The notes: generated from the letters alone by a model not told the origin. DNA of 64,000 bases from Salinarimonas sp046292825 (GCF_046292825.1 NZ_JBKBQG010000004.1:62001-126000), one strand, 5' to 3'; positions 46,696 through 59,077 are shown, counted from the first letter of the stretch. A program made the numbers and translations.

Positions 46696-47559
46696 TCAGA
46701 AGGTCGCGCGCAGGAGAATCGCCGTCGCGTCGTCGCTGCGTTTGAAGCGCGGGTGGAGGCGCCCCTGCGGGTCCTCGACCTCCTCCACCGCGCGCAGCCG
46801 CGCGCCGATCTCCGCGAGCCCCTCGTCGAGCGCCTGCGCGATCAGACCCTCCGCGTCGGTGCGCTCGTAGAGCTCGACATAGGCCGAGAAGCCGTCGGAG
46901 GCGAGGAGCACGTGGCCCTCCCCGGAGAGCGCGACCTCGCCGCGCTCGGCGAGCGCGGCGGCGTCCCGGTGCAGGCCGAAGGCCGCGGGGGCGCCCTCGA
47001 CGAGCGCGCGCCGCCGGGCGGCCATCTCGGTCTTGAAGGCGTCCGTCTCGCGCACCGCGTCGCATCCCGTGCCGGTCTCGCGCATCAGCCGCTCGGCGAG
47101 CGCCCGCTCCTCGATGCGCAGAGCCGGCGCCTCGCCGAGCGTGTAGACCGCGCCTTCGGCGTCGCGGACATAGGCGATCGTGTCGGCGAGCGTGTAGGTG
47201 ACGAGGCGCCCCGGGCCGAATTCGGCGAGGGTGAGGGCGGCGGCGGGCCAGGTCGCGGGATCGCGCCGCGCCGTCGCGCCCCTCTCCTCGATGCGGGCGA
47301 GGAAGGTGGCGCGCGCCTCCTCGATCACGGCGGCGATCAGGTCGCGCGCGTCCTGCGCCTGCGGGGCGCGGGCGGCGAAGCGCGCGCTCGCGAAGGCGGC
47401 GAGCCAGGCGGCGTCGCTCGGCGCGTCCATCAGCGGCGGGTGGCCGGCGAGGACGTAGCCGTCGATCACCCAGGCGAAGCGCCCGGCCGCGCCGCACGAA
47501 TCCTCGTTGGGGCGCGCGGGCGACCCGGGCAGGGAGAGGCTGTCGAGGATCTCGGGCAT
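46696..47559 (-). CDS. PP2C-type protein phosphatase
   Basis: A 287-residue single-domain protein. The PPM/PP2C metal ligands are recognisable: RPNEDSCG with the N-terminal Asp/Glu, FAWVIDGY, LLASDGFSAY and SDDATAILL at the end. It would dephosphorylate Ser/Thr on a partner protein. The sequence is more divergent than typical bacterial PP2C (the second motif reads VIDG instead of V-DGMGG), so activity is likely but not sure. No kinase gene is adjacent. It is divergent from the MarC-type gene. Confidence 0.8.
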   Translation of the reverse strand: MPEILDSLSLPGSPARPNEDSCGAAGRFAWVIDGYVLAGHPPLMDAPSDAAWLAAFASARFAARAPQAQDARDLIAAVIEEARATFLARIEERGATARRDPATWPAAALTLAEFGPGRLVTYTLADTIAYVRDAEGAVYTLGEAPALRIEERALAERLMRETGTGCDAVRETDAFKTEMAARRRALVEGAPAAFGLHRDAAALAERGEVALSGEGHVLLASDGFSAYVELYERTDAEGLIAQALDEGLAEIGARLRAVEEVEDPQGRLHPRFKRSDDATAILLRATF

Positions 47560-47628
47560 CTGGCGTTACGCTCCGTTTTCTGCTCAAGCTGCGCGCCGTC
47601 GAGACGAGCGTGGGGGGCGAGACGAGCG

Positions 47629-48264
47629 ATGGTGGACGCGGATTTTCTCACGGCGGCGCTCGTCACGCTGCTCGTCACCGTCGACCCGCCGGGCCTCGCG
47701 CCGCTCTTCCTCTCGGTGACGCAGGGCATGGACCGCGAGCAGCGCCGCCGCGTCGCGGTGCGCGCCTCGCTGATCGCCTTCGCCATCCTGGTCTTCTTCG
47801 GGTTCGCGGGCGAGATCCTGCTCGGGGCGCTCGGCATCTCGCTGCCGGCGTTCCGCATCGCCGGCGGGCTCCTCCTGTTCACCATCGCCTTCGAGATGAT
47901 CTTCGAGCGCCGCGAGAAGCGCAAGCGCGAGACGGCGGAGACCGCGATCACCCTCGACCACGTGCGCAACGTCGCCGCCTTTCCCCTCGCGATCCCGCTG
48001 ATGGCGGGGCCCGGCGCGATCACCGCGATGATCCTGCTCGCGGGGCGCGCGGCGGGCGAGCCCGTGATGCAGGGCGCCCTCGTGGGCGTCGTCGCGATCG
48101 TGGTGGGCCTGTCCTTCCTCACCTTCCTCGTGGCCGAGCGCGTCTCGCGCCTCCTCGGCGTCACCGGCAACGTCGTCCTCACCCGCCTCCTCGGCGTGAT
48201 CCTCGCGGCGCTCGCGGTGCAGTTCGTGGTGGACGGGATCCGGCAGGCGTTCGGGGTGGGGTGA
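47629..48264 (+). CDS. MarC-family integral membrane protein
   Basis: A 211-residue protein with six predicted helices. TLLVTVDPPGLAPLFLSVTQG is the diagnostic first loop of the MarC/YchE family; a second similar half begins with FPLAIPLMAGPGAITAMILL. The family was once linked to multiple antibiotic resistance, but its transport function is not established. ATG 47629 sits in a CGAGCG context without a strong ribosome site. The gene ends exactly where the convergent secreted-protein gene ends. Confidence 0.9.
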   Translation: MVDADFLTAALVTLLVTVDPPGLAPLFLSVTQGMDREQRRRVAVRASLIAFAILVFFGFAGEILLGALGISLPAFRIAGGLLLFTIAFEMIFERREKRKRETAETAITLDHVRNVAAFPLAIPLMAGPGAITAMILLAGRAAGEPVMQGALVGVVAIVVGLSFLTFLVAERVSRLLGVTGNVVLTRLLGVILAALAVQFVVDGIRQAFGVG

Positions 48265-48762
48265 TCAACACCGCCCCCGCCCATCCGGAAAGTACAGCCC
48301 GCGCTCGAAGCGGTAGCGGGCGTTGAGGATGCCTTGGCTGCCGTCGGCGAGGAAGTTGCGCTGGATGGTGACGAAGCGCGGGGGATTGCGGTCGTGCTCG
48401 ATGCAATACGAGCCGATCACGTCGAAGGACAGGCGCCAGCGGCCGCGATTGGACAGGAACACGGTCGTGCGGCAGCCGACCGGGTCGCAATGCATCGAGG
48501 GCCGCCCGCGGCAATCGAAGCGGTTCTCGTCGACGATCACGTCGGGGACGCCGTCGCCGTCGAGATCGACGCGCTCGACGGCCGTCATCGGATCGGTCGG
48601 CGTGCCCCGCGCCGCGGTGCAGGCCTCGACCATGGCCAGCGCCTGCCGACGGGCGATGTCGGGCAGATCGTTGAAGGAGGCGGCGGCCGGCGCCGGCACC
48701 GCGAGGGCGGCGAGGAGGAGGGCCCAGAGAGCGGCCGAGAGGGCGAGAGCGGGCGCGCGCAT
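48265..48762 (-). CDS. Secreted protein with EF-hand-like calcium loop
   Basis: A 165-residue protein of unknown function. Residues 1-28 are a signal peptide (LLLAALAVPAPAAA). The mature part has a calcium-loop-like D-LDGDGVPDV motif (~64-74), and five cysteines grouped in the second half (FDCRG, MHCDPVGC, SYCIEH). It is abutted head to tail with nothing and ends at the MarC stop codon (convergent). The location is probably periplasmic or extracellular. ATG 48762 is chosen because the signal peptide begins there. Confidence 0.75.
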   Translation of the reverse strand: MRAPALALSAALWALLLAALAVPAPAAASFNDLPDIARRQALAMVEACTAARGTPTDPMTAVERVDLDGDGVPDVIVDENRFDCRGRPSMHCDPVGCRTTVFLSNRGRWRLSFDVIGSYCIEHDRNPPRFVTIQRNFLADGSQGILNARYRFERGLYFPDGRGRC

Positions 48763-48934
48763 GATCGCGAGGGTGAGCGCGAAATCTCTAGGAAGCGTGA
48801 ACGCGGATTGGTTCCATCCCGCGCGCGCTGCTCGTGCGACGACCCACCGCAGATCGTTGCAGCCGGAGCGTGCAGAATGACGTAAAGGTCCTCGGAGAAC
48901 CACGCTTGCGTGCCGTCGCGGCTGCCAAAAGGAT

Positions 48935-48964
48935 TTGACACGGCCAAGCCGGCACCTGTAAATT
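48935..48964 (+). promoter_or_regulatory. Promoter candidate of the rpfF-like gene
   Basis: TTGACA at 48935-48940 and TAAATT at 48959-48964 with an 18-base spacer. It lies in the AT-richer gap (48763-49116) before the DSF-synthase-like gene and would give a leader of about 145 bases. Confidence 0.55.
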
Positions 48965-49116
48965 GCTATTTGGCAGCGCGCGACGTGTTAAGGTTAATCA
49001 AAGCTTTACGCGATTCCTTGCATTCGAGCGGTTTTCATCGCCCCCTCCTCTATGGTTAGTTGCCATCGACGGACGGCGAGGCACCCCTCGGGGCTATCGA
49101 CGAGATGAGGCGATCG

Positions 49117-50168
49117 ATGACGATGCACGCGGTGCTCGGCGAGACCGAGTCGACCGACCGACCGAGCGCGCGCGGATTCCACGAAGGTCCGGCGATCGCG
49201 GCGCGGCACTGGCGCCGGCCGCTCGCGGAGGACTCCCCCTCCGCCCCCCGGCGCCTGGGCTCTCCCATGGAGGCGCTCGACGCGCTCCAGAAGGCGCAGG
49301 CCGCGATGCGCGCGTCCCAGGCGCTGGCCGCGCGCGTGGCGAGCGAGCGGTTCGAGGAGATCGAGGTCCGGCTCGAGCCGGAGATCGAGACCTATTGGTG
49401 CGGCATGCGCCCGACGGGGCGCCCGTCCTACACGCCCGCGCTCCTGCGCGGCCTCCAGGACATGCAGCGCTCGCTCGTGCGCCTGTTCGAGGAGACCCCG
49501 ACCGAGGCCGGCCCGCCCTTCCGCTATTTCGTCGTGCGCTCCTTGCAGGAGGGCGTGTTCAACCTCGGCGGCGATCTGAGCCTGTTCTCGCGTCACATCC
49601 GCGAGGGCGACCGGGATTCGCTCGCGCGCTACGCCACCGCCTGCATCGACGTCGTCTACGCGAACTACGTCGATTACGGCCTGCCGATCGTGACGATCGG
49701 CCTCGTCCAGGGCGACGCGCTCGGCGGCGGCTTCGAGGCGGCTCTGTCCTGCGACGTGCTGGTGGCCGAGCGCGGGGCGAAGTTCGGCTTCCCCGAGGTT
49801 CTCTTCAACCTCTTCCCCGGCATGGGCGCCTACAGCTTCCTCACCCGTCGCCTCACCGGCCTCGCCGCCCAGGAGATGATCGCGAGCGGGCGGATCTACG
49901 ACGCCGAGGAGCTCGCCGGCATGGGCCTCGTCGACATCCTCGCCGAGCCGGGCGAGGGCGAGGAGGCGGTCCGCGCCTACATCGCCCGCAACCGCCGCCG
50001 CCACAACGCCCATGCGGCGATGTTCGCCGCGCGGCGCCGGGCGCAGCCGACTCCCTACGAGGAGCTCGCCGCCATCGTCGACCTGTGGGTCGACGCCGCG
50101 ATGCAGCTCGAGCCGGGGGACCTGCGCAAGATGGAGCGCCTCGTCAGCGCCCAGGACAAGCGCCGCCT

Positions 50169-50187
<19 letters not shown>
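49117..50187 (+). CDS. rpfF: RpfF-like crotonase (DSF-family signal synthase)
   Basis: A 356-residue enoyl-CoA hydratase-fold enzyme. Two glutamates, E207 (GGGFEAALS) and E227 (FPEVLFNLFPGM), are spaced by exactly 20 residues, as E141 and E161 are in Xanthomonas RpfF, which makes cis-2-unsaturated fatty-acid signals from acyl-ACP. FNLGGDLSLF and MGAYSFLTRRL are also RpfF-like. A ~65-residue N-terminal extension is present. ATG 49117 has GAGG at a good distance; ATG 49105 and 49123 are alternatives. The convergent rpfC-like gene overlaps its 3' end by 19 bp, which supports a signal-synthase role over general beta-oxidation. Confidence 0.88.
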
Positions 50188-52741
<2,554 letters not shown>

Positions 52742-52745
<4 letters not shown>

Positions 52746-54889
52746 GCCGAGAGGGCCATGGTCGCGTTGGCGCGAACGAGCGCCACGAATTCCGCCGCCG
52801 GCAGAGCCGGGCTGAACAGGAAGCCCTGCGCCTCCTCGCAGCCCTCCGCCCGCAGGAGCGCCACCTGGTCGCGGCTGTCGACGCCCTCGGCGATCACCTC
52901 GATGCCGAGCGAATGGCCGAGATTGACGATCGCCCGCACGATCGCGGCGTCGTGCGGATTGCTCTTCATGTTGCGCACGAAGCCCTGATCGATCTTGAGC
53001 CGGTCGACGGGGAACTTCTTTACGTAGGCGAGCGAGGAATAGCCCGTGCCGAAATCGTCGATCGCGAAGGAGACCCCGAGCCGGCGCAGATCCGAGAGCT
53101 CTTCCGCCACCGATTCGGCGTTCTGCATCAGGATCGATTCGGTGATCTCGAGTTCGAGCAGCTCCGGCTCGAGCGTCGATTGCGTGAGGATGTCGATCAC
53201 GAGCGCGCGCATGTTCTGCTTGCGGAACTGGACCGGCGACAGGTTGACGCCCACCCGCAGCCGCGGCAGGCCCTGCGCCTGCCAGGATTTCGCCTCGCGG
53301 CAGGCCTCGCGCATCACCCATTCGTTGATGGGGATGATGATGCCCGTCTCCTCGGCGAAGGGCAGGAAGTCGAGCGGGCGCACGAGGCCGCGCTTGGGAT
53401 GGCGCCAGCGCACGAGCGCCTCGGCGCCGACGATGCGGCCGGTGCGCAGGTCGATCTGGGGCTGGTAGTGCAGCTCGAACTCGCGGTTCGCGATGGCGCG
53501 GCGCAGGTCGTTCTCGAGGGTGATGCCCTCGCGCGCGGCGGTCACCATGTCGGCGCGGAAGGCGCGATAGGCGTTGCGCTCCTCCGATTTCGCCCGATAC
53601 ATCGCGATGTCGGCGTTCTTGATCAGCTCGTCCGTGTCGTCCCCGTCGCCGGGATAGAGGACGAGCCCGAGGCTCGCGCCGACCACGATGTCCTGGTCGG
53701 CCACGCGGAACGGCTCGCCGATCGCCGCGATCAGGCGCTCGGCGAAGGCGGTGGCGTCGTCCGCGCCGCGGACGCCGGTCTGCAAAACGGCGTATTCGTC
53801 GCCGCCGAGGCGAGCGACGGCATCGGTCTCGCGCACGATCTCGCGCAGGCGGCCCGCGACCGCCTTCAGGAGCTCGTCGCCGCGATGGTGCCCGAGCGCG
53901 TCGTTGACGCTCTTGAAGCGGTCGAGATCGATGAGGTGGAGCGCGAAATAGCGGTCGCCGCGCCGCGCCCGCGCGATCTCGGCGCGCACGCGCTCCTGCA
54001 GGAGCGTGCGGTTGGCGAGCCCGGTGAGCGCGTCGTGATGGGCGAGGTGGACGAGATGGCTCTCCGCCTTCTTGCGCTCGGTGATGTCGAGGGCCGTGGT
54101 GAGCACGGCGATCACGCGGTCGGCGCCGTCGCGCAGCGGCGCCTTGGTGACGACGTAGGCCCGCATCTCGCCCGATTTGTCGCGCGCCTCCTCCTCGTAG
54201 CTCGGCAGCGCCCGGCCGGAGCGGAAGACGAGCTGATCGAGCGCGACGCTCCTCTGCGCCAATTCCTGGCCGACGAGCGCCGCCGCCGGGCGACCGATCG
54301 CGTCCGACTGGTCGATTCCGGCCATCGCCGCCATGTGGGCGTTGAGGAAGACGCAGGCCCCGTCGCGATCGTAGGCGCTGATCAGCGCCGGCACCGTGTC
54401 GATCACCTGGGCGAGGCGCTGGCGGCTGTCGCGCAGGAGCGCCTCCCGCGAGCGCTCGGAATCCTCGAGCTCCTGCGCGAGCGAGGTCGCGCGGCTCTTG
54501 ATGATCAGCGATTGGCGGCGCAGGCGCAGGAGATTGCGCGCGCGGGTGAGGAACTCGGCGTGGTCGACGGGCGAGAGCAGGAAATCGGTCGCGCCGGCCT
54601 CGAGCGCCTCGATCCGGAAGGAGCGCTCCTCGTAGACGGTGATCGCGATCACCGGAACGTCCTCGCAGCCGGGCAGCTCGCGGAAGCGCCGGGTGAACTC
54701 CGCGCCGTTCATGCGCGGCATCTTGAAATCGGTGATGACGAGATCCGGCGGCGTCGTCGCGAGCCGCTCGAGCGCCTTGCCGGGATCCCCGAACGCCTCC
54801 ACCTCGACGTCGTCGGCGATGGAGGCCGCGAGACGCGAGAAGATGTTCCTGTTGCTCACCCGGTCGTCGAGAATGATGATCAAGGGCAT
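52742..54889 (-). CDS. Response regulator REC-PAS-GGDEF-EAL (RpfG-equivalent)
   Basis: A 715-residue regulator. The receiver (~1-130) has phospho-acceptor D54 (ITDFKMPRMNG) and an RpfG-like end (GATDFLLSPVD, ARNLLRLRRQ), but the usual Lys before the Pro is Ser. A PAS domain follows (~165-290), then GGDEF with motif GGDEY at 362-366 and an RETD inhibitory site, and EAL with EALVRW, NLSP, EITES, DDFGTGYSS, KIDQGFV and AEGV. It would turn phosphorylation by the RpfC-like kinase into cyclic di-GMP change. ATG 54889 starts the receiver directly. It is first in the operon. Confidence 0.9.
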
Positions 54890-55299
54890 TGCGTGCCGTC
54901 GCCGCTCTCGTGGGGTTTTGCCGCCGGATGCGGCGCATTCCACTTCGTATGGTGGCAGCCAAACCTAAAAGAATAATCAACGCATGCACGCCGCAACCAC
55001 CTGCGAGAAGTCGCACAGTCGGCGACCGCTGCGGCACCCTGGAGCAATAGTAATCAAGCTCGCGGGGACGCCATCTGAACAAACGGCAATCAGAATAAAT
55101 CGGCGGCTGGCGGCGCGCTTCCGCTGAAGACAATCGATAATTTTAGCGATTTGCCGGCCAAGTCCGCGGCAGCTCGGCGAAAGCGTGGCGCGGCCACGGC
55201 CTCGGCATGCGGCTAGACTTGCCCGATGAAAACCAATGATTGTTGTCGATCGCGCGGGGTCCGCAAATCGACGATTGTCCGCGGCCCGTCGCAGAGGGT
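54890..55299. other. AT-richer intergenic region upstream of the RpfG-equivalent gene
   Basis: 410 bp with no gene I can support. From ~54955 to 55110 the base composition is clearly less GC-rich than around it and should include the promoter of the response-regulator/kinase operon. TTGATT on the minus strand at 54980-54975 is a possible -35 element but no good -10 follows at the right distance. The rest runs into the end of the MarR gene. Confidence 0.45.
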
Positions 55300-55875
55300 T
55301 CAGGCGCCCTGTGCGACGAGCGGCTCGTCGGGGGCGGCGGCCTCGGCGGGCGTCTCGCCGGCGATTTCCGGCTCCTCGGCCTCCTCGTCCTGGCCTTCGA
55401 GCCCGCGCTCGTCGGCGCCCGTCGCCGCGGCGAGGTTGCGCGCGACCTTGCGCAGGAGCTTGCGCAGCCGGCGGCGGTCCTTCTGGTCGAAGCCCTCGAC
55501 CATCTCCGCCTCGACCTCGTCCCAGAGCACCTCGATCGCGCGCGCCGTCTCGAGACCGCTCGCGGTGAGCCGGACCCGCACGATCCGCGCGTCCTCGGGC
55601 TGCGCGCGCCGCTCGACGAGGCCGGAGGCGGCGAGGCGGGAGACCGTCTTCGAGGCCGTCGGCGGGCGCACCCGCAGCATCTCGGCGAGCGCGCCCATGG
55701 TCATCTCGCCCTCGGCGGCGAGCGCCTGGAGCACCTGCTCCTGCCCCGCGAACAAGCCCAGCTCGCCGAGCCTGTCGCCGATCCGGGCGCGGTGGAGGCG
55801 CGAGGCCTGGACGAGCGCCCAGCCGACGCTCTTCGCCCCCGGATGCCTGTTCTTGCCGTTCGGTTTCGCCGTCAT
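55300..55875 (-). CDS. MarR-family transcriptional regulator with acidic tail
   Basis: A 191-residue winged-helix regulator. LVQASRLHRARIGDRLGELG is the dimerisation helix; the helix-turn-helix is MGALAEMLRVRPPTASKTVSRL and the wing includes EDARIVRVRLT. The last ~35 residues are Glu/Ala-rich (EGQDEEAEEPEIAGE) and probably disordered. It lies upstream of two quinone-reductase genes but on the far side of a palindromic repeat, on the same strand order reversed, so control of them is possible. The start is uncertain; ATG 55890 is an alternative. Confidence 0.86.
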   Translation of the reverse strand: MTAKPNGKNRHPGAKSVGWALVQASRLHRARIGDRLGELGLFAGQEQVLQALAAEGEMTMGALAEMLRVRPPTASKTVSRLAASGLVERRAQPEDARIVRVRLTASGLETARAIEVLWDEVEAEMVEGFDQKDRRRLRKLLRKVARNLAAATGADERGLEGQDEEAEEPEIAGETPAEAAAPDEPLVAQGA

Positions 55876-55951
55876 CTGTAAAGCTCGCATTGGCGTCGCG
55901 GCTATCGTTCTGCCGCAACCGCATGAAGCGCGCATGACAATTCGTGCGGAT

Positions 55952-56061
55952 CCCTCCCCGGAGGGGAGGAAGGGGCAAGACGCTTGCAGGATCGTCTCCG
56001 CCCGGGCCCCACCCGGCCCGTGTCGCTTCGCTCCCCGGTCCACCCTCCCCTCCGGGGAGGG
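55952..56061. repeat. Inverted-repeat element, type 2, copy 2
   Basis: The 18 bases at 55952-55969 are the perfect reverse complement of 56044-56061 (CCCTCCCCGGAGGGGAGG type). The inner segment shares CCGGGCCCCACCCGGCC with copy 1 at 1651-1788. It fills the gap between the MarR gene and the quinone-reductase genes. Confidence 0.75.
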
Positions 56062-56063
56062 AT

Positions 56064-56654
56064 TTACGCGATCTGCGCGAGCCTCGCCTCGACGCGGGCG
56101 AGGAAGGCCTTGCGGCGCGTATCGTCGGCGGAATCCATCTGGTGGAGGCCGAGCCAGAAGGTGCGGCAGCCCTTGGCGCAGAGCACCGAGAGCCCCGTGA
56201 GCAGAGTGCGGCGCCCCGGCATGCCGATGATCCACCACCACCAGGGCGGCGAGCCGAGCGTCGAGATCGCGCCGACGAGGCGGATATTGGTCATCACCCG
56301 CGCGATCGGCTTGCCCTTTTCGGGCATCTTGAAGGTCGCGTGCGGCACCCAGACCCGGTCGAGCCAGCCCTTCAGCATGGCGGGCGGGCCGTACCACCAG
56401 GTCGGGTAGACGAACAGCAGCCCGTCCGCCGCGCGCAGGCGGGCGAGGTGGTCCGCGACGTCCGCCTCGTTGACGCCGGGCGTGTGATAGTCGCGCCGCG
56501 CCTGCGCGGACAGGACGGGGTCGAAGCCCTCCGCGTAGAGGTCGAGGAGATCGACCTCGTGCCCCGCCCGCGTCAGTGCCGCGATCGCGCGGTCGCGCAC
56601 GGCGGCGTTGAAGCTCTCGGGGCAGGGATGGCAATAGACGAGGAGGATGCGCAT
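56064..56654 (-). CDS. Flavodoxin-fold NAD(P)H dehydrogenase (quinone), paralogue 1
   Basis: A 196-residue flavoprotein of the NQO/KefF/MdaB-like type. MRILLVYCHPCPESFN starts the flavodoxin-fold FMN/FAD site, VYPTWWYGPPAMLKGWLDRV is the diagnostic flavin-contact loop, and NIRLVGAISTLGSPPW follows. It would reduce quinones or other electrophiles by two electrons. Its start overlaps the stop of paralogue 2 by one base (TGATG), so the pair is coupled. A four-Trp run near residue 150 (PPWWWWII) is unusual. Confidence 0.9.
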   Translation of the reverse strand: MRILLVYCHPCPESFNAAVRDRAIAALTRAGHEVDLLDLYAEGFDPVLSAQARRDYHTPGVNEADVADHLARLRAADGLLFVYPTWWYGPPAMLKGWLDRVWVPHATFKMPEKGKPIARVMTNIRLVGAISTLGSPPWWWWIIGMPGRRTLLTGLSVLCAKGCRTFWLGLHQMDSADDTRRKAFLARVEARLAQIA

Positions 56655-57235
56655 CAGACGCTCGCGAGGGTCCGCTCGACCCGTTCGAGGAAGGCGCCGC
56701 GGCTGTGGGCGGTCGCGTTGTTCATGTCGTAATGGGCGAGGTAATGGGTTCGCGCGCCGGGCGCCGCCAGCACGCGCAGCATGCGCGTGACGCAACGGCG
56801 CGGCGGATCGCCCATGAGGAAGGCCCGCCAGCGCGCGGCGCCGTAGGTCGTCACGCTGACGAGAAGGCGGATGTTCGAGAGGTTGGGCGCCACCCGCCCG
56901 TTCTCGATGCGGAAGCTGACGCCGGGCAGGAACACGCGATCGAGAAAGCCCTTCAGGATCGCCGGAAAGCCGAAATTCCACACCGGATTGACGAGGACGA
57001 GCCCCTGCGCGCGCTCGAGCCGCTCGACATAAGCCTCGACCGGGGCGCGATTGGCGGGGATCGCGTGGTAGCCGCGCCGCTCCGCGAGCGACAGGACGGG
57101 GTCGAAGCCCTCTGCGTAGAGATCGCAATCGTCGACCTCGTGCCCGCGCGCGGCCAGCGTCGCGACGACCCTGCGGTGGAGCGCGGCGACGTAGCTCTCC
57201 GGGTCGGGATGGGCGTAGAGGACGAGGATGCGCAT
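56654..57235 (-). CDS. Flavodoxin-fold NAD(P)H dehydrogenase (quinone), paralogue 2
   Basis: A 193-residue paralogue of the downstream gene. MRILVLYAHPDPESYV, VNPVWNFGFPAILKGFLDRVF and NIRLLVSVTTYGAARW are the matching motifs. It is the first gene of the two-gene operon. The two proteins probably form dimers, possibly a heterodimer, and reduce quinones or nitro/electrophilic compounds at the inner face of the membrane. The MarR-type gene lies downstream after a repeat. Confidence 0.9.
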   Translation of the reverse strand: MRILVLYAHPDPESYVAALHRRVVATLAARGHEVDDCDLYAEGFDPVLSLAERRGYHAIPANRAPVEAYVERLERAQGLVLVNPVWNFGFPAILKGFLDRVFLPGVSFRIENGRVAPNLSNIRLLVSVTTYGAARWRAFLMGDPPRRCVTRMLRVLAAPGARTHYLAHYDMNNATAHSRGAFLERVERTLASV

Positions 57236-57307
57236 GTCAGGGCGATCTCCCCTCGAGAGAGGGCGCCGCTCTCCTTCCCCTGAGAGCCTGAAAGCCTCTC
57301 TCACGGG

Positions 57308-57485
57308 TGTCATCCCGGACGCCGAAGGCGATCCGGGACCCAGAAACACGACGTGCCAGTCGCAGCCTGTAGGCTGCGTTTCTCCGACGAAGGCTGCCCG
57401 ACGGGAGCGGAACGAGCGCGGCATGCGCGCTCGAACGCTCGTCGAGGGTATGGGTGCCGGGTCCGCTTCGCGGCCCGGGATGACA
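57308..57485. repeat. Large palindromic intergenic repeat (type 1), copy C
   Basis: A 178-bp copy, same orientation as copy B. The end hairpins are CCGGACGCCGAAGGCGATCC at the left and GGGTCCGCTTCGCGGCCC at the right; the central hairpin is GCAGCCTGTAGGCTGC. A further palindrome (CCCCTCTCCCG ... CGGGAGAGGGG, ~57578-57602) follows before the FAD-oxidase gene. Confidence 0.9.
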
Positions 57486-57622
57486 GCGTTGGAATGGATT
57501 CCAACCCGTGGTGCGAAGGAGAGGGAGCGCGCCGTTTCGGTCGCGCGAGCCTGCGCGCGGAGCGCCCTCACCCCCGGCCCCTCTCCCGTCCGGGAGAGGG
57601 GGGAGCGTCGCGTCGCTCATCC

Positions 57623-59038
57623 TCAGCCCTCCGCGAGCCCGCGAAACAGGAAGGTCTTGCCCGACTTGTAATCGTAGCTCGGGTCCTCCCAGGCGATCAT
57701 CTTGCCGGGGTTGAGGAGGCCCTGCGGGTCGGCCTCGCGCTTGAAGGCGAGCTGGACCTCGTCGGTCTGCTTCATGCCGCCCTCTTCCAGCGTGTAGCGG
57801 TGCGGGTTGAAGATCGGCGCGCCCATCTCCTCGTGGATCGCCATGATCTCCTCGAGCCGCTCCTCGCTCGTGAAGCGCACGAGCGGCAGGCCGAAGCAGG
57901 TGACCTTGCCGTCGAACTTCACGAATTCGAGATGCGCCGGCAATTCGTCGCCGAAGCGCTCGTGGATGCGCGCGACGAGCTCGACCTGGTTGGGGAAGGG
58001 ATAGAGCACCTGCAGATAGGTGACCGTCGGGTCGTCGCGAAGCGCGCGCAATGTGGTGTGGTTCCAGGACAGCTCGAAGACCGGCGGCAGCCCCTTCGCC
58101 TCCTCCGGCGAGAGCGTATCCGAGCGCATCAGCAATTCGGCGCCCTTGTGCCGGCGAACCAGAGCGAGGAACGGATCGAGCGCGAAATCGGCCACCATCG
58201 CCATGACGAGATGCTTCTCGCGCGGCAGGAATTTCTGGTGGCGCTTGAAATGGTCGTGCGGAACGGGCGCGGCGACGACGGCGAGTTCCTTGAGAAGCAG
58301 CCCGTCCTGCTCGCCGAGCATGTTGGCGAGCTCGGCCGCGCCGCGCAGCGTCTCGCAGCCGACGATCACGTCGACCCAGGCATAAGCCGGCGCGAGCGGC
58401 ATCTCGACCTTGGTGATGATGCCGTTCGTACCGTAGGCGTGCGAGACCTTGTGGAGATCGTCCCCGCCGAGCGTCAGCACGCGCGGGCTCGCCTCCATCG
58501 TCACCACCTCGAGCGAGACGATGTTGCCCGCATCCCGCAAGCCGCCCCAGCGGATCGAGCCGATGCCGCCCGAGCCGCCGGCGATGAAGCCGCCGATCGA
58601 GGCGGTGTGGTAGGTCGAGGGATGCAGCCGCATCTCCTGGCGCGAATCGGCGCGCGTGACCTTGTCGATCGCCGCGATCACGGCGCCGGGCTCGGCGACG
58701 ACGCGCCCGTGGCCGATCTCGAGCACCTGCGCGAAGCCGGAGAGGTCGAGCACGATCCCGCCCGAGAGCGGCATCGCCTGCCCGTAATTGCCGGTGCCGG
58801 TGCCGCGCGGCGTGACCGGGATGCCGAGCGCGTGGGCGGCCGCGAGCGTCGCGATCACCTCGTCGCGGGTCTTGGGCGAGACCACGATGTCGCCCGTCAC
58901 CGATTCGAGCTGGCGCTTGAGGGTCGGCGAGTACCAGAAGAAGTCGCGGCTCTTCTGCTTGACGAGCGCCGGGTTCTCCTCGGTCCTGATGCCGGAGAGG
59001 CGCGCCTTCAGGCCCTCGATGTCGTAGCGTCCGCTCAT
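57623..59038 (-). CDS. FAD-linked oxidase (PCMH type)
   Basis: A 471-residue flavoprotein of the VAO/glycolate oxidase-D-lactate dehydrogenase type. The FAD domain has VTPRGTGTGNYGQ (~75-87) and a glycine-rich GGFIAGGSGGIGS (~150-162); the C-terminal half is the substrate cap ending in LLNPGKMIAW. The substrate is not known. It is the last gene of a five-gene operon with a pyrimidine-type ABC importer and a cytosine-deaminase-like hydrolase, 39 bp behind the latter, so it probably oxidises a product of that pathway. Confidence 0.85.
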   Translation of the reverse strand: MSGRYDIEGLKARLSGIRTEENPALVKQKSRDFFWYSPTLKRQLESVTGDIVVSPKTRDEVIATLAAAHALGIPVTPRGTGTGNYGQAMPLSGGIVLDLSGFAQVLEIGHGRVVAEPGAVIAAIDKVTRADSRQEMRLHPSTYHTASIGGFIAGGSGGIGSIRWGGLRDAGNIVSLEVVTMEASPRVLTLGGDDLHKVSHAYGTNGIITKVEMPLAPAYAWVDVIVGCETLRGAAELANMLGEQDGLLLKELAVVAAPVPHDHFKRHQKFLPREKHLVMAMVADFALDPFLALVRRHKGAELLMRSDTLSPEEAKGLPPVFELSWNHTTLRALRDDPTVTYLQVLYPFPNQVELVARIHERFGDELPAHLEFVKFDGKVTCFGLPLVRFTSEERLEEIMAIHEEMGAPIFNPHRYTLEEGGMKQTDEVQLAFKREADPQGLLNPGKMIAWEDPSYDYKSGKTFLFRGLAEG

Positions 59039-59077
59039 GCTCGCTCCTCGCGCTCGTCCTCGACGCGGCTGTTCTTC

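Noticed and set aside
57228..57671. Short open frames inside the palindromic repeats, with similar peptides in several copies
   Set aside because: The similarity comes from the repeat DNA itself; the frames have no ribosome sites and read through hairpins.
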